Shown here: piece by piece, positions 1 through 13,362 of the stretch
Numbering within the stretch: the first letter of the stretch is position 1
Layout of the letters: each line of letters opens with the position of its first letter
From: Anaeramoeba flamelloides
Lineage: Eukaryota > Metamonada > Anaeramoebidae
Length of the DNA stretch: 64,000 bases
NCBI GenBank assembly: GCA_027625915.1
Contig: JANTQA010000015.1
Span: forward strand, 2,170,001 to 2,234,000
Direction of reading: 5' to 3'
The notes under the pieces: model-generated
Database searches by the model: none
What the model saw: the letters and a program-made list of their open reading frames with translations, nothing else
Told to the model about the DNA's origin: nothing
Translations under genes and position numbers: made by a program

Positions 1-445
1 AGTAACCCGCTATTAATGTTTTAATAAGTAATTATTTTCATACAAATAAAAGAAAAAAAATATAAAACTCAAAAATAAAAATCTCAATTTCCAAAATAAT
101 GAAACGAGATGAGCAAAAAATGCATTGGTTAATTTGTTGAAATTTCAAAAACAATTGTTGATTGATCAAATGATAAGATCCATTGAATAATTGTATGTGA
201 TTTTCCAATTTAACAAACTCGACACTAACCTTCTATCAATCATCGAAAAAAATTTTCAGATCTAACAGAAACAAATTACGTAACTCCAAAAAAGGAAATG
301 AAAACAAAACAAAAAAGACAAAAAATGAAATAGTTTTTAAAATCAAAATTCTTTTTGAATTGAATGTAAATTGCAGTATTTTTATTTTTTTGACTGTTTA
401 AACTATGTCCAAATTTTTGTAATATAGTTTATATATATATATATA
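1..445 (+). mobile_element. TIR element of the ACACACC family, copy 1 (cut by window start)
   Basis: This stretch matches, with clear but diverged identity, segments at 16499-17040, 30035-30780 and about 51750-52265 (same strand), and 8325-9115 (reverse strand). It ends near 445 in the same way as the other copies, just after a block resembling ATTTTGAATTTTAGTTTATA. The left terminus lies outside the window. Complete copies have imperfect terminal inverted repeats and no coding capacity, so a non-autonomous DNA transposon is the best reading. The transposon superfamily is not determined. Confidence 0.55.
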
Positions 446-2079
446 TTAATTCACAAAATTTATTATATTTCTAAAAATTTAAAAGATTAGACAATAATTT
501 TATTACTCTTATTAATGACAAATATTGATTATTTAAAGAAGTTGTTTGATAAAATTTATTAATTTGGTTTTGTAATTTTTGATTATTAAGATCGTTTTTT
601 TTTCTGTTGGCTTTGGATTGATTTGATTTCTTTTGAAATTTTACTAATCTGTATAAAATATGCGAAATAATACTAAACCATGTATAATTTTTATTTTTGT
701 TAATTACCAACCCACTATAGGCATTAAGGTTGAGTTATTAATTATTGATTTGAAATAATAAAATTAATGAATATTTGTTTGGGCTGTGTTGAATTTGATA
801 TCATCTAGTAAAGTATTTTATTAATATTTTTTTATGCAGCAGAAAGAAAAAAATAATTCAAAATTAGTATCTAATAAGAAATTGTAAACGGTTTAAATTT
901 TTATTTAATTTTTGTAAATTTTTTTAAAATCAAGCAGATTTTTTCAATTTGATTGTTTTAGAATTTAGTTATTTCATTTCCAACATTTTTTTTTTGTTAC
1001 ACTTCCTTCACATACAATAGGTTTTATTCCTTATTTCAAAGAAAATAACTTTTTTTTTAAATAATTCAGAAATAAGTTGAATTTTGAACTTATCTGAAAA
1101 TGGGAAAAAATTGATCAAACTTTTAAAAACAATAATTCGTTTCTGAAAATAGTATTTAAAGCAGGGCTGGTCTTTAGAGTAATCATAGATTTTTATTTCA
1201 TTTTTCAATTTGAAAATCAATTGAAAATAATTTTTGGATTTTCTATTAAATTTATATATGTTGAAATAACTCTAGATTTATAATAAAACTAGTTAAGCAA
1301 ATTAAAATCTATGTTTTTTTTAAAGTAAATATACATTAAAAGATCAATGAAACCAACTATAAACTATAATTAAATATCTTACATTAATTTCTTAAAAGAT
1401 ACTATTAAAAAAAAAATTTCTAAAAATGAAAGATCTAATTGGAAAATATTATCTCAAAAAATAGATTCAACTTTGGAAAGTCAAATTTTTGGGACATTTT
1501 ATAAAAAAAGTTGACAAAAACAGAGGTAATTACAAAAAAATTTGAACAAATCTTAATTCCTACTTTTAAAATTTACGGTAAATATCAAGGAGATTACCTA
1601 CAAAATTTAGTTGGTCTTGGATATACCCTTGAATACTACACAATAAGTTGTATTTAAAAAAGAAAAACAAAGCTTGGGTACATTTGAAAAACAGATTTTA
1701 TACTCCCCACACGATATTTTTAGTGGTTATAATTTTATTTTTTCAATTATCTAATGAACACATCTTACTTTTAATTATAGCAACATTAATTGGTAATATA
1801 CAATTAATAAATATAAAAAACAACCATAAAGAGATTATTTTGACTATTAAATTTGATAATATTTTATATTTTTCTACCAAAGAATAGAAAATTCACAGAA
1901 AAAGTTATATTTGAATGGTGTCGTATGTAACCTTGAAATGATAAAGAAAATACAACACTATTTGAAAAAATTTTCCTTAATGAAGTAAGTGCATTTTACC
2001 ATTTTGAAAAATTTTGATTGTGTTAACCTCCCAAAAAAAATTTTTGAGAGCCACCAGATATTGAAACTTTGAAACCAAA
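446..2079. other. Intergenic, no supported gene
   Basis: AT-rich sequence with a short TA microsatellite near 429-446. Small open frames here have no recognisable domain. A faint resemblance to LINE endonuclease sequence around 1530-1900 is described as a weak finding only. Confidence 0.5.
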
Positions 2080-3190
2080 ACACCATTCGCTTGTTTTATT
2101 TGTGAAAAGAATCAAAGTAATACGAGTTGAATCTTAAATTTTTCAATTTTTTGAACATTTTTTTTTGATTAAATTTTTGGCATTATTAAATTTTGTTTTT
2201 GATCTAGAGATGTGTTTATACAAACGATTGAAATTAATCAAACAGTAAACCTAAAAAAATTTACTCGAAAAGGTGTGTATTTGAAACAAATATTTTCTTT
2301 TAGAAGACCAAACACGCAAGATCACAATTCCAAATAAATTTGTTGAAATCAAGAATGAAAAAAAAAAAAAATCGATAAAAGCCTATTTTCAAAGATTAGT
2401 ATTCTTTATCTTCTTTGTTTTGTATGATTACAAACTATTTTTTTCCTTGGATTTCTCGTCCCATTATTATTTATTATTATTTTAAAAAACACTTTTTGTT
2501 ACAAATTTGCTTTCAAAATTCATTTTTCAAATATTTTTATCAAACGAAGCCCAAACAAAGAATACTCTTTCAAAAATTAAAATAAAGGGGTTGAATTCTT
2601 GGAATCGAAAAAACAGTTACAAGCGATTCAAATCAAAATAAAAACAACAATTCGAAAAAATTTTTAATCAGATTCAGTATTTTTTGGAGTTCTCATTTGA
2701 ATGGAAAATAAATAATTATAAAATCAAACGAATTTGTCCAATAAACCCTTATTTCTCAAGAAGAATTAAAAAATATCTGATTTTCTGAACTAAAACAAAT
2801 ATTAGATTATTTGAATGAAAATAATATTTTTAAATTCATTTTGGAAATTCTTTCGAAATAAACAGTAATTTGTTTTTCAAAAATTTTACAAATAAAATTA
2901 TTTTCATAAAGAATTAAAAATAAAACCAAATTAAGAATAAGTAATTGTGTAAAATGTTTAAGATAAGATCAAGTAATAAATGATTTTTATTTTTTTTTTT
3001 TTGTTCAATTTTTTTATTTTTTTGAATTCCATTTTTTTATTGGTATGAAAATATCTTATACTAGGATATATTCCACTCTAGTATTTATGAAAATATCAAG
3101 GTGTTTGGCTAAAGAAATGATTTGAATAATTCAGTTTAACATAAATGGTGCACTCAAAAAATGAAAAATGTTCTTACCCCCTTAAATATA
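2080..3190 (+). repeat. Long dispersed repeat (R3), copy a
   Basis: About 1.1 kb that aligns colinearly with 17640-18780 and with part of 32480-34140, all on the same strand. The best conserved block contains TTTTAGAAGACCAAACA near 2300, followed by AAATTTGTTGAAATCAA. It ends about 40 bp before the SAC9-like start codon. Origin unknown; it may be a remnant of a larger transposon or of an old duplication. Confidence 0.5.
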
Positions 3191-3228
3191 TACATTATGA
3201 ACAAATTAATTAGACATTTTTTATTCTT

Positions 3229-6200
3229 ATGACCACTCATTTAATAATAAAATCTACAACTAATGAATATTTTATAATAAGCACATTATGTAATAGAGAC
3301 GATACACAATTGTTTCGAATTGATCCCGATACTGGAAATTTATCACACCAAGGGATACAAGACTACGATCTTTTTGAAAATGAAAAAAGCGCAAAAAAAC
3401 AACTTTCTGAAAAGAGAAAAATCCACACAGAATTTAGAGTCGAATCACTTCTAGGTTATCTTGTAATTGGAAGCACAGCCTATCTTGCTACAATTACAGA
3501 AACTCGAATCTCAGCTAGACTGTTTTCGGGTCATGTTATCAAAACAGTTGAAAATGTGAAATGGATCGAGATACCACTCAATATCAAATCAGAGCCAAAT
3601 AAGTAAAATCTTTTCCGATTCTATTTTCTTTTATCTTTTCTATTGAAGTTGTCCTTGAGCCAACCAACCAATTTTAAAAAACAAATTTTTTTTCAAAACC
3701 AATTGGAAATGAAAGAATAAAAAGAAAACAGCCCAAATGGGCTACCAAAAAATAAACAAATAGTTAGTGATTAAGGTCAAAAACAACTTTTGTGAATTAC
3801 AATGTTGAAATCCCAAACTTTCAACCGAAACCGATTTTAAAATTAAATTTTTCAGCCTTCTGGGTATCAAAAGAAAAGAAAAAAAAAGAAAAGAAAAGAA
3901 AAAAAAGAAAAAAAAGAAAGAAAAGAAAGAAAAGAAAGATAAGGAAAAAGGAAAAAAGAAAAAGAATTATGAAAACAACCCGCTTTAGCATTTTCTGGAA
4001 CTGTTAACAAAAAAAATTTGTTACCCTTTAATTAACACCAACAAAATATTTGTATGAAAGGATGATACTACGATCCAAAAAGTGTTCTCAAAAAGGGTTT
4101 CAATAATACACACAAACTGCAGACTATTCTTTTTTTATCTAAACCTTTTCAACATTAATAGATCTCAAAATGAATTATTATTCATTCTAATTATTATTTT
4201 GTTTGAATAAATTCCAAACTAAAAGCTGAATTAAATATAAAAATGTCAAACAAAAACCTTATTCTGGATAAAAAAATCATCGAAATTGCTTGTTGTTTTA
4301 TAAACCAACAAATAAAAATATATAAGGGGATTTATTTGTATCAAAATTATTGCTAATACAATTCCATTAGAACAAATTTTCAAAGAAAATAATAAACTAA
4401 TTTTACTTCAAAATAAACAATAGAAACAGTAATAACGAGAATATTCACAATTACAATAAAAGGATTAACTCAAGTTAAATATTCGATAAACAAAAAAAAA
4501 AATACCATAATTTTCTATGTCTTAATATATGGGGACAATAATTTTTTTTAAAAGAATTAGCTTTAATGAATATAAATATCTAAATTTGATTAGAATATCA
4601 TTTAGCCCATCCCTTGATTCACTATTTTGATTCAACAAACTCCCAGAATCTTTTACTGAAAATCGAAAAAAAATAAAAATATTTTCAAGGTTTTATTATT
4701 TTTTATTTACAAAAATCAAAATAATTTAAAGGTTAGTCAACAACGGTATGAGTTTGCTAGTTTTTCTCGGGAATTCGAACAAATAAAGAAAACTATTTTA
4801 TTTTTTTGGTAAAAATTGAAATTTCAATTAAATTTTTTTCTTGAAAAAATACAACCCCCTTTTTTATGTACCGAGGGTAACAGACACCAAAACAAAACAA
4901 TTTTACAAAACCAAAATTGAAATTAAACTATGCTTTCTATGAGTTGAGAAAATAAATTACTCTTGTTTGTTATTCTCTTCAACCAAAAAAAAGATAAAAT
5001 CTAACTACTACCATCATTAAAGTTACAAATAGTTTTATTTCCGATGTGTATTTGGAATTTTTAAAACTCACTTAGTAATAAATAATCTCAAAAAGTGAAT
5101 TCAATTAATAAAAATGAGTCCAAATCCCCGATGTTTATTGAAGATTGAATTTTTTAAAGAAAAATATCAAAAAAAGCAATTAAATCCTGTTTTCCAGTAT
5201 TACTCTAATCTAAATAACGTTTTATCATTTGGAATTTGAAATTGTAAGAGTGTTTTTTTAAAAAAACTTTTACCAAAAAAAAATAAATACCTTCTTATGT
5301 TTCGAAAAATTGTAGTATTTCAAGACATTTCGTTTTTCAAAACAAATCTATTTTGGATAAATCTCTTATGATCAAAAAACCGAGCATCTTAACTTTTTTA
5401 ACCTTGTTAAATCAAATTTCAATAAGTAACTCTGAATTCAATTCCAAATTAATAGATTTTTAATTATGTTTTCACAATATTCAAAAAAATGTTTCAGTTT
5501 ATTATCTTTGAATTTTTTTTTTCTTTCTTGGTTTATTGATCAACAATTCCAATTAAATTTTTAATATTCAGATAACACTAGTATGAAAAAATAAAATTGA
5601 AAAAAAAAAAGTTAGACAAAAATATCACTTTCGGTAACCTTTCATACTTAATAATAAAGTTTATTCACAATATAATCAAAATTCCAGAACTTCAAATTCA
5701 TGAGGCTATTGTATTTATTGTTGTTAGTAGTACCACTCTTTTTAAAAGTCTCTAGCCAAGAAAAAAAAAGGTGTTTTTTGGGGTAAAAAAATTTCAAATA
5801 AACGGAAGGATGAATTTTAGTATAAATTTAACTTCGAGGTATTTACTTTTGAATAGATAATAACTAATAGTTTGGAAAATGTTGTATTTGTCAAATAAAA
5901 CTGAAATAGAGAAAAAAAATCATTATGATAATTATTGCCGTGTCAGTCAAGAGTTGTAGAGTGAGTAGGTTTTCTTATATTTAAAAGAAAAAGAAAAAAC
6001 AAAGATTGTATGCAATTCTTAAAAAGATAACAGCTCTTATCTTGAGGTTTTCTGTTTTATTTGTGAAGTGTTCTGGGTTTTTTTGAGGTTTTATATTTTA
6101 TTTGTGAAGTGTTCTAGGATTTTTGAGGTTTTCTATTTTATTTCAAAAAATAAAAAAAACTTAACGAAAATCTATTGATTTTCCAAATAAACAAAAAGCT

Positions 6201-9200
6201 CAAGAAAACCTAACGAAAGTGCCCGTGGGGTGCCTAGGTTTTATTGAGGTTTTCTGTTTTATCTGTTAAGTGTTCTAGGATTTTTGAGGTATTCTATTTT
6301 ATTTGTGAAGTGTCTATTGATTTTCGTTAGGTTTTTTTGACTTTTTGTTTATTTGGAAAATCAATAGATTTTCTAGGTTTTTTTTACTTTAGAAATAAAC
6401 CTAACGAAAATCTATTGGTTTTACAAATAAATAGAAAACTCAAAAAAACCTAACAAAAATATATTGGTTTTACAAATAAACAGAAAACTCTAGAAAACCT
6501 AACGTGAAGTACCTAGATTTTTTTTCATTTAAGAAATAAACCTAATAGAAAATAAAGGGGTTTGAAACCCCCCCCTTAAATAAATAAATTATTTTTTCTA
6601 ATTTCGTCAATTTGTGTTTTTATTTCTATTTTTCTTTTCCTTATTTCTTTTTTTTTTTAACAAATTTTTTTGGTTAATTTTTTCAAAATTAATTCATATT
6701 TTTCATTAAAAGTCAATTTATTATTCAGATTGAAACTATTTTCTTTATAATTTATTTCTTTATATTGATCATTCGAAAAGATATTTTATTTTCAAAAAAA
6801 AAAAAATCATAAATAATTTTCTTAACACCTCTTTTCTTCATTATTTTCTTTTCTTTTTCCTTTTTTTTTTTTATATATGGTTTCACTGTTAACCTTAATA
6901 ATAATTTTAGGAATCAAAAAAAAAATTTAAAACTTTTAACCGATTGCCCAATCTCAGGTCTTCATTTTTATTCAGAAACAATTGATTTAACAAGAAAGTT
7001 TCCTTCAACTTATGATATAACAGAGTAAGTAACAAAAAATAAAATATAATAACAAAACAATATTTTTTCTTTCAATTTCTAAAAATTACATTCTTGCGAA
7101 TAAATTTAATATAAATTTTTTATTGATAATATCGCCATTGGGTAATATGATGTTAACCTTTAATAATACCTTTTTTTTTCAAACAGTTACCGTCTAGAAT
7201 TTTGCTTTAATGATTTTTTAAGTAAACCCTTTCAAAAATTAGGAATGCGTGAATGGTGCGTAGTTCTTCTACAAGGACTTGCAATTGGAAAAACTGTAAA
7301 AACAAAAACCTACCAAGCCACATCGAAAAAAAATGAAAATTTCCCCAAAAATCTAAAACTTCGAATATGTATGATCTCAAGAAAGACCAATTTAAATCCC
7401 GGTACTCGGTATTATGCAAGAGGGTTAAATGAATTGGGGGGTAATTTTTTTATTTTTTTTTTTTTCTTTTTTTTCATTTCTCTCCCTCATAAATAAAGAA
7501 AAAGAAAGTATTTTGTGGAATAAGGACAAGAATCTTTCTAGCTTTTTCCGATTTTGAGATATTTATTTGAAATGAAATTTCATTGAAAGCTTTGATGAAA
7601 AAATCATTTTCAAATTAAATTCCAATTCAATTATTTTGACAAATCAAAAATTGAAATGTTCTCAAAATTTTCACTGGAACATATGTTTTTATAATTAGGA
7701 AACCAAAGTCTTATTTAAAAAAATGTATATTATTCATTTCAATAAATATATTACAAAATAAACTTTGTTTCAGTCAAAGGTGCCCAACATTTTTTTTCAA
7801 ATATAAATATTTTTTAAAATTAACCTTTGAAGATTAAATAACAAATTAGAAGAATAATAAACATCAAGAATAGTTGGGATCCGTATGAAATAAAACTAAA
7901 AAATCAATAGATTTTCTTAAAAATTTCAAAACTCAAATTCTTTGGAAACATATTGAGAAAAACAACAATGTTCATTTTGATCTTCAATTGAAGATCCAAA
8001 AAAAATTCCAATAGAAAAAAAATATGTATTTCTCTTCCTTTATATTTCACTGTTTCAATAACCTTAGAATAACAAGTTTTTACCAAGTGACTATTGATCT
8101 TGCATAAAAAAAATTGCAATGAATTTCGTGTCAAAAAAATTGAAAAAAAAAAAAAATGTGAAAAGATTTGAAAAAATGATTTTGATTTTGAAAATTTCCA
8201 AAATTAAATTTTTTCTTTTAATATCGATTCAAACCCTTTAAACACATACATTTTACTCTCTGCAATTGTAACTGATTCACCTTTGACTTGAAAATGGTTT
8301 ATCCGAATTGAATTCAATTATAATAAAACTAAACTCAAATTCAAATTTTTTAACACAGCTAAAACTATTTTAACAATCACGATAATGCAATTTCATTCAA
8401 ATTGAAAACAATTTTGATTTTTGAAAAAATATGAAAATCATTGTTTCTTCTCTTATTTTTTTTGTTTCCTTACATTTTTTGGATTTAGTAACCTGTTTCG
8501 TTGGATCAATAATTTTTTCGAACGGTTGATATTAGATTAAAGTTGGGTTGTTCTAAAAAGAAGAACTTGAATATCATTAGTTGATAGTATCTAATGATTT
8601 GATCGATCAAATAATTTTTAATAGAATTTATAAAAATTTACTAATCAAATATTTTTTTGATATGATCTCTCAAAATTTTTTTAACACACCGATAATTTAT
8701 TTGTATTCCAATTCGTTTTTTTTTGAGAAAACTAAATTAAGATACAAATACTTCTGATGACTGTATCTATTTAGATACTCTTCGAATTAGAAGTCTCAAA
8801 TTTATTCACCATAAAATTCTCTCTTTAACAGATTAGATGAAGTTTCATTTAACTCTTAACAATAAATCCAATGCGTTTTTTTTGATATGCTCTCTCCAAA
8901 ATTTTTTTAACACACCAATAATTTATTAGTAATTGATAATTATTTGTTTTTTGTTTTCTGGCGTGTTGTAATTTATAAACAATTGTTCACATTTCAATTA
9001 ATGAATAGTTCTAAGTTGGCATTTCTTCTAGAATTGATTAAACAAGATTTTTTTGAAAAAAAATGAATTTTAATGTATTAAAAATTTTGAATTGGGGTTT
9101 ATTTAAAACAACTTTGGAAAAGATAAAAATTCATGATCATTCAAAAAAATATTTTCTGATCAAAAAAACGGAAAAATTATTTAATAAATACATCAGATTT

Positions 9201-12200
9201 TTTAGAATAAGTTTTTGTTGTAATCATTAAAAAAAAAAAAAATGAAGGATACTTGATTATTTGTAAAAGAACAATTTTTGTAACATTGTATACAGATATG
9301 GAAGAATATAAAACAGAAAAATTGTATATTTATCACGTTTTTAAAAACCAAGTGAATAACAAGTAAAAAGGGTTTTTCTTCAATAAGAACATAAATAAAT
9401 TAGAAAAATTAATTCAAACAAAAAATAATTAAAACTAAACCCCATTTCACTCAAAGTGATCTAGCCAAAAATGAATAATTCAATTTTTCTTTTTCTCAAG
9501 AATCAACCAACAAAAGATTGTTTAGAAATAATAGAATTAATGAACTTCGCATGGAAGTTGATATCCAGAAAAGAAATATCTGAATAAACCATAAAATTTT
9601 CGAAAAAAATCAAATATTAAAAAAAATTTAGGTACACTTTCATTGTAACGTCTCGTGCAAAATTTCTCAATTTCTTTAGGAAAATTAAAATTGTTGAAAA
9701 TAAGATTTTTAAACAGTAAATGTCTGAATTTTAAAAGGAATTACAAAACCTCAATTTTCTTAAAGTTAATTTAGATTTTCAAACATTTTTTTTTTTAAAT
9801 TGACTTTTCAAAAAAAAAGAAAGAAAAAAGAAAAAGAAAACAAATTAGAAAAATTAGAAAAGAAAAAGAAAAAAAAAAAAATTGACTAAATTAGAAAAAA
9901 TGATCAGATATAAAACTTGAAAATTTATTTTGAGAAGAATAATGAATCAAACTCATAGAATGTGTTCTATTTCTTCAATAAAACTGTCCACCTTTGACTG
10001 AAAAAGAGTTTATTTTAACAAAAATTAACATAAAATTAGAAAAATTGAAAATTTTTATGAAAATTATTCTACTCATTACAATGTCATTTTGTCTCTTTTT
10101 TTTAATATCATCCAGCAATGCTCAGAAATGAGGCATTCTAAGATATCAATTCTTTTCCCAAAATGGGTAGAATAATTTTCTTAAAAATTTGGTGACTTTT
10201 TTATTTATCCAATCATCAATTTGTACAAAACCTTTTTAAGTTAGATCAAATATTACTAATCCATAAAATAATTGATTAATACAATTGATTTAAGCATTTT
10301 TAATTTTGTCCCATTAATTAAATTTTCTTGGTTAAAAATCATTTTTATTTTTTTAAAATCCACTTTTAGTTTTTTTTAAAAGTTTTCTTGCAAATGTTTC
10401 TCTTATTCAATTCAAACTGAATTACTAAATATTTTATTTCTGATAAAGAATTTGATTTTAATGTTTTATCAATATTTGGGTTCATTCCAAATTCTTGAAT
10501 AATTTTATATATTATTTTTAACTTTTTGTCAATTTATTTTTAAATAGGGACTTACATTATTAAAATCAAATCATCATTAAACATTTGAAAAAGTTGAACT
10601 AAATGTTTAATTTTTTCTATGGAAAATTACTAATAAATCTAAATAATAAACGAGAAAGAGGGTAGTCTCCTTGATAAAATCATATTTCTTCTTTTTTATA
10701 ATATTTTTGTAACCAAATTTTGATTTTTTCATTTTTGATACATTTATCTAATTGATCGCATAGTGTACTAAAATATAACTTAACATTTCCAAACATTTTT
10801 TCAAATATTGATTATGACACTAAAAAATTCTTTATTCTTTTTTGAGTTTTTTCAGTTAAAATAATAAATTTTAAATAACAATTCTATAAATAATTTTTTT
10901 TTAAAAATCCAAATGGGGAATCTGTTACTAAATTACAAGATTCCTTTTTGAACAAGTTTTTGGAAAAAATATCCAAAGTATTATTGATCGAGATTGATAT
11001 CTAATTTAAATGAATTCTTTCATCTCCATTTCTATTAATAAATAAAATATTTCTTTCTTTAATAAAATTTATTGCTTTCTTTATTTGGATTATTAAACAA
11101 ATAAAAAAAACTTTGTTGAACTCTTTTTTAAAAGAAAAATAATATCCTTCGTCATTCCCTTTTTTTTTTTTTTTTGAGCCAATTTTGTCAAATTAAACAA
11201 TACAATTATTAATGAGATGCCAAAAATTGAGTGATTTTCCTCAAGATCTACAATTTCATCAAGGAAGAGATATTTATATTCTTGAAAAATATAATAAAAA
11301 TTTTTTGGTTTTAAAAACACAAAAAACAAATTATTCAATTTAAACAAAACCAACGAAAAAACATTTAAAAATAATCAATTATTAAATAAATAATTAAAAA
11401 AATAAATAATGAAATAGAACCTGGAAATGAAATTGAATGCGAATTAATTAGTTTTCAGACGATGACTCAAGGTCAATTGCATTATTTTGGTCATGTATAT
11501 CGAAGAGGCACTGTGCCAGTTAATTGGGAAACAAAATTAAAATCCAATGTATCGCTTGCACCTGATTTAGTAATTAAAAAAGATCCATATAAAAATGCAG
11601 AAAAATACTTTCTTCGATTACAGGAAAGATTCAACAACATACCAATTACTTGCTTTAATTTATTAAAATGTGATATTGAAAGCCATGAAGTAGTGTTAAT
11701 TGAACATTATCAAAAATGTGTGAAATATGTCCAAAAATATATTAAAAATAAAATAAAATTAATAAATTTTGATTGGCATAAGAACTTCAAAACCTTTGGT
11801 CTAAATAAAGCTATACAGGCTTTATGGTTACAAGTTAAAGAGCCTTTAATTTCGCATGATTTTAATGAAGGGAAAATTCATATTTTAGAAAATAATGATA
11901 ATAACATTATATTCAATGAGACAAATTCAAAATATTATCTACAAAATAATGAAGAAATATTCCAAATACCAAATTCTAAAAAATTAAAAAAATATGCAAA
12001 ATATGAAATTTTAAAAGAACAAAAGGGTGTATTAAGATTTAATTGTGCAGATTCTTTGGATCGTACAAATGTTTGTACTTTCTTTGTCTCAATTCAGATT
12101 TTAGCTGAAATGTGTAAACGTTTAAATACTGGACTTCATAAACTTTCCCCAAATAATATTAATAATACTACTAACAACAATACTAATAACAATACCAATA

Positions 12201-12207
12201 ATAATGA

Positions 12208-12240
<33 letters not shown>

Positions 12241-13324
12241 TAATAAACAAAAAGAAAGTAAAAATAAAAAAAAAAAAAAACATCAGAAAAATCAATGGGA
12301 TTTTATTGATATGGGGCTAGAAAAATTATCAAAAAGATTTCAATCGAAAATTTTATCAATATTGGCAGAATTTTTTCTCGAAAATGGTAATGTTATTTCA
12401 ATACTCTATACCAATTCACCAGCGTTGTATACATCTTTAATTCGAGAATATAACCCGAATTTAAAAAAAAACAGTTCATCGAGTAATACTAAAATAACGT
12501 TACAACGAAGATACCAAAATGTTAAAAAGGATAAATATCGACAAAAGCAATACGAAATGCTTTTAGGGTTAAAAAAATATGAGTTTTTTAATAGTAATGA
12601 AAAAAAATTACAACAAAAAACAATTCTTTCACTTTACCCATCCTGTTGCCTTCAAATATTTAATAAAAAAAAAGAAGAGAATAAAAAAAAATTAATCGAA
12701 AAAGATTTGGAATTGAAAATTTTTAACAAAGCAAATTCCAACTTTATTTTAAATAGTAATGATTTGTCTGTTGAATTTTTATTTTTTTTAACAAATCAAA
12801 GTATAGTTACAGATCTTATTTTTACGGTTAAAAATAACGATGAGTATTTACCCTTTAATTTAACCTTTGATTTATATTGTGGTGAGACAGTAGATAATTT
12901 AAAACTCATTTCTCAAAGCATCCAATTGCCACAAAGTGTAGATGGTCTGAAATTAACTTATAATTTTAATAGAGAAAGAGTTTCAAGAAATGATCAATTA
13001 TTTTATAGTTATAACGAAAAAAGTGATGATTTTAGTTTTTTAACTAGGATTGTGAAATTAAAAATTTACAATAAGCAAGTTAATAACAAAATTGAATACA
13101 TTATCACTAATATTAAAATCGTCGGAATTCCAATTGCTAATAATATCCAAGATTTAGATAAGAATATACAGATATCCAAAAATCCAATAAATGAAAGTAA
13201 TCCAAGTAATCAATTAATTAGCAAAATTTTTAATAATAATGATACTAATAACAATGAAAATTACAATCAAAATAATGATGATGATGATGATGATAATGAT
13301 AAGGAAAATAGCAATAACAGCGAG

Positions 13325-13362
<38 letters not shown>

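Larger units (their letters stand above)
3603..6910 (+). other. SAC9-like gene intron 1, 3.3 kb
   Basis: The donor GTAAAATC leaves an AA that joins the acceptor G to give an in-frame Lys. The intron holds a purine tract at about 3877-3966, unassigned AT-rich sequence, and a cluster of short direct and inverted repeats at about 6030-6560. No gene was seen in it. Confidence 0.75.
7441..11417 (+). other. SAC9-like gene intron 3, 4.0 kb
   Basis: The donor at 7441 leaves a single G that joins AA from 11418 to give Glu, restoring the SAC9-like block PGNEIECEL. The intron contains a reverse-strand TIR element (8325-9115), one copy of repeat R4 (9430-10020) and a reverse-strand LINE remnant (about 10330-11100). 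The remainder is plain AT-rich sequence. Confidence 0.8.

Noticed and set aside
3792-4007. Lys-rich open frame in SAC9-like intron 1
   Set aside because: Same cause: an AAGAAA tract inside an intron.
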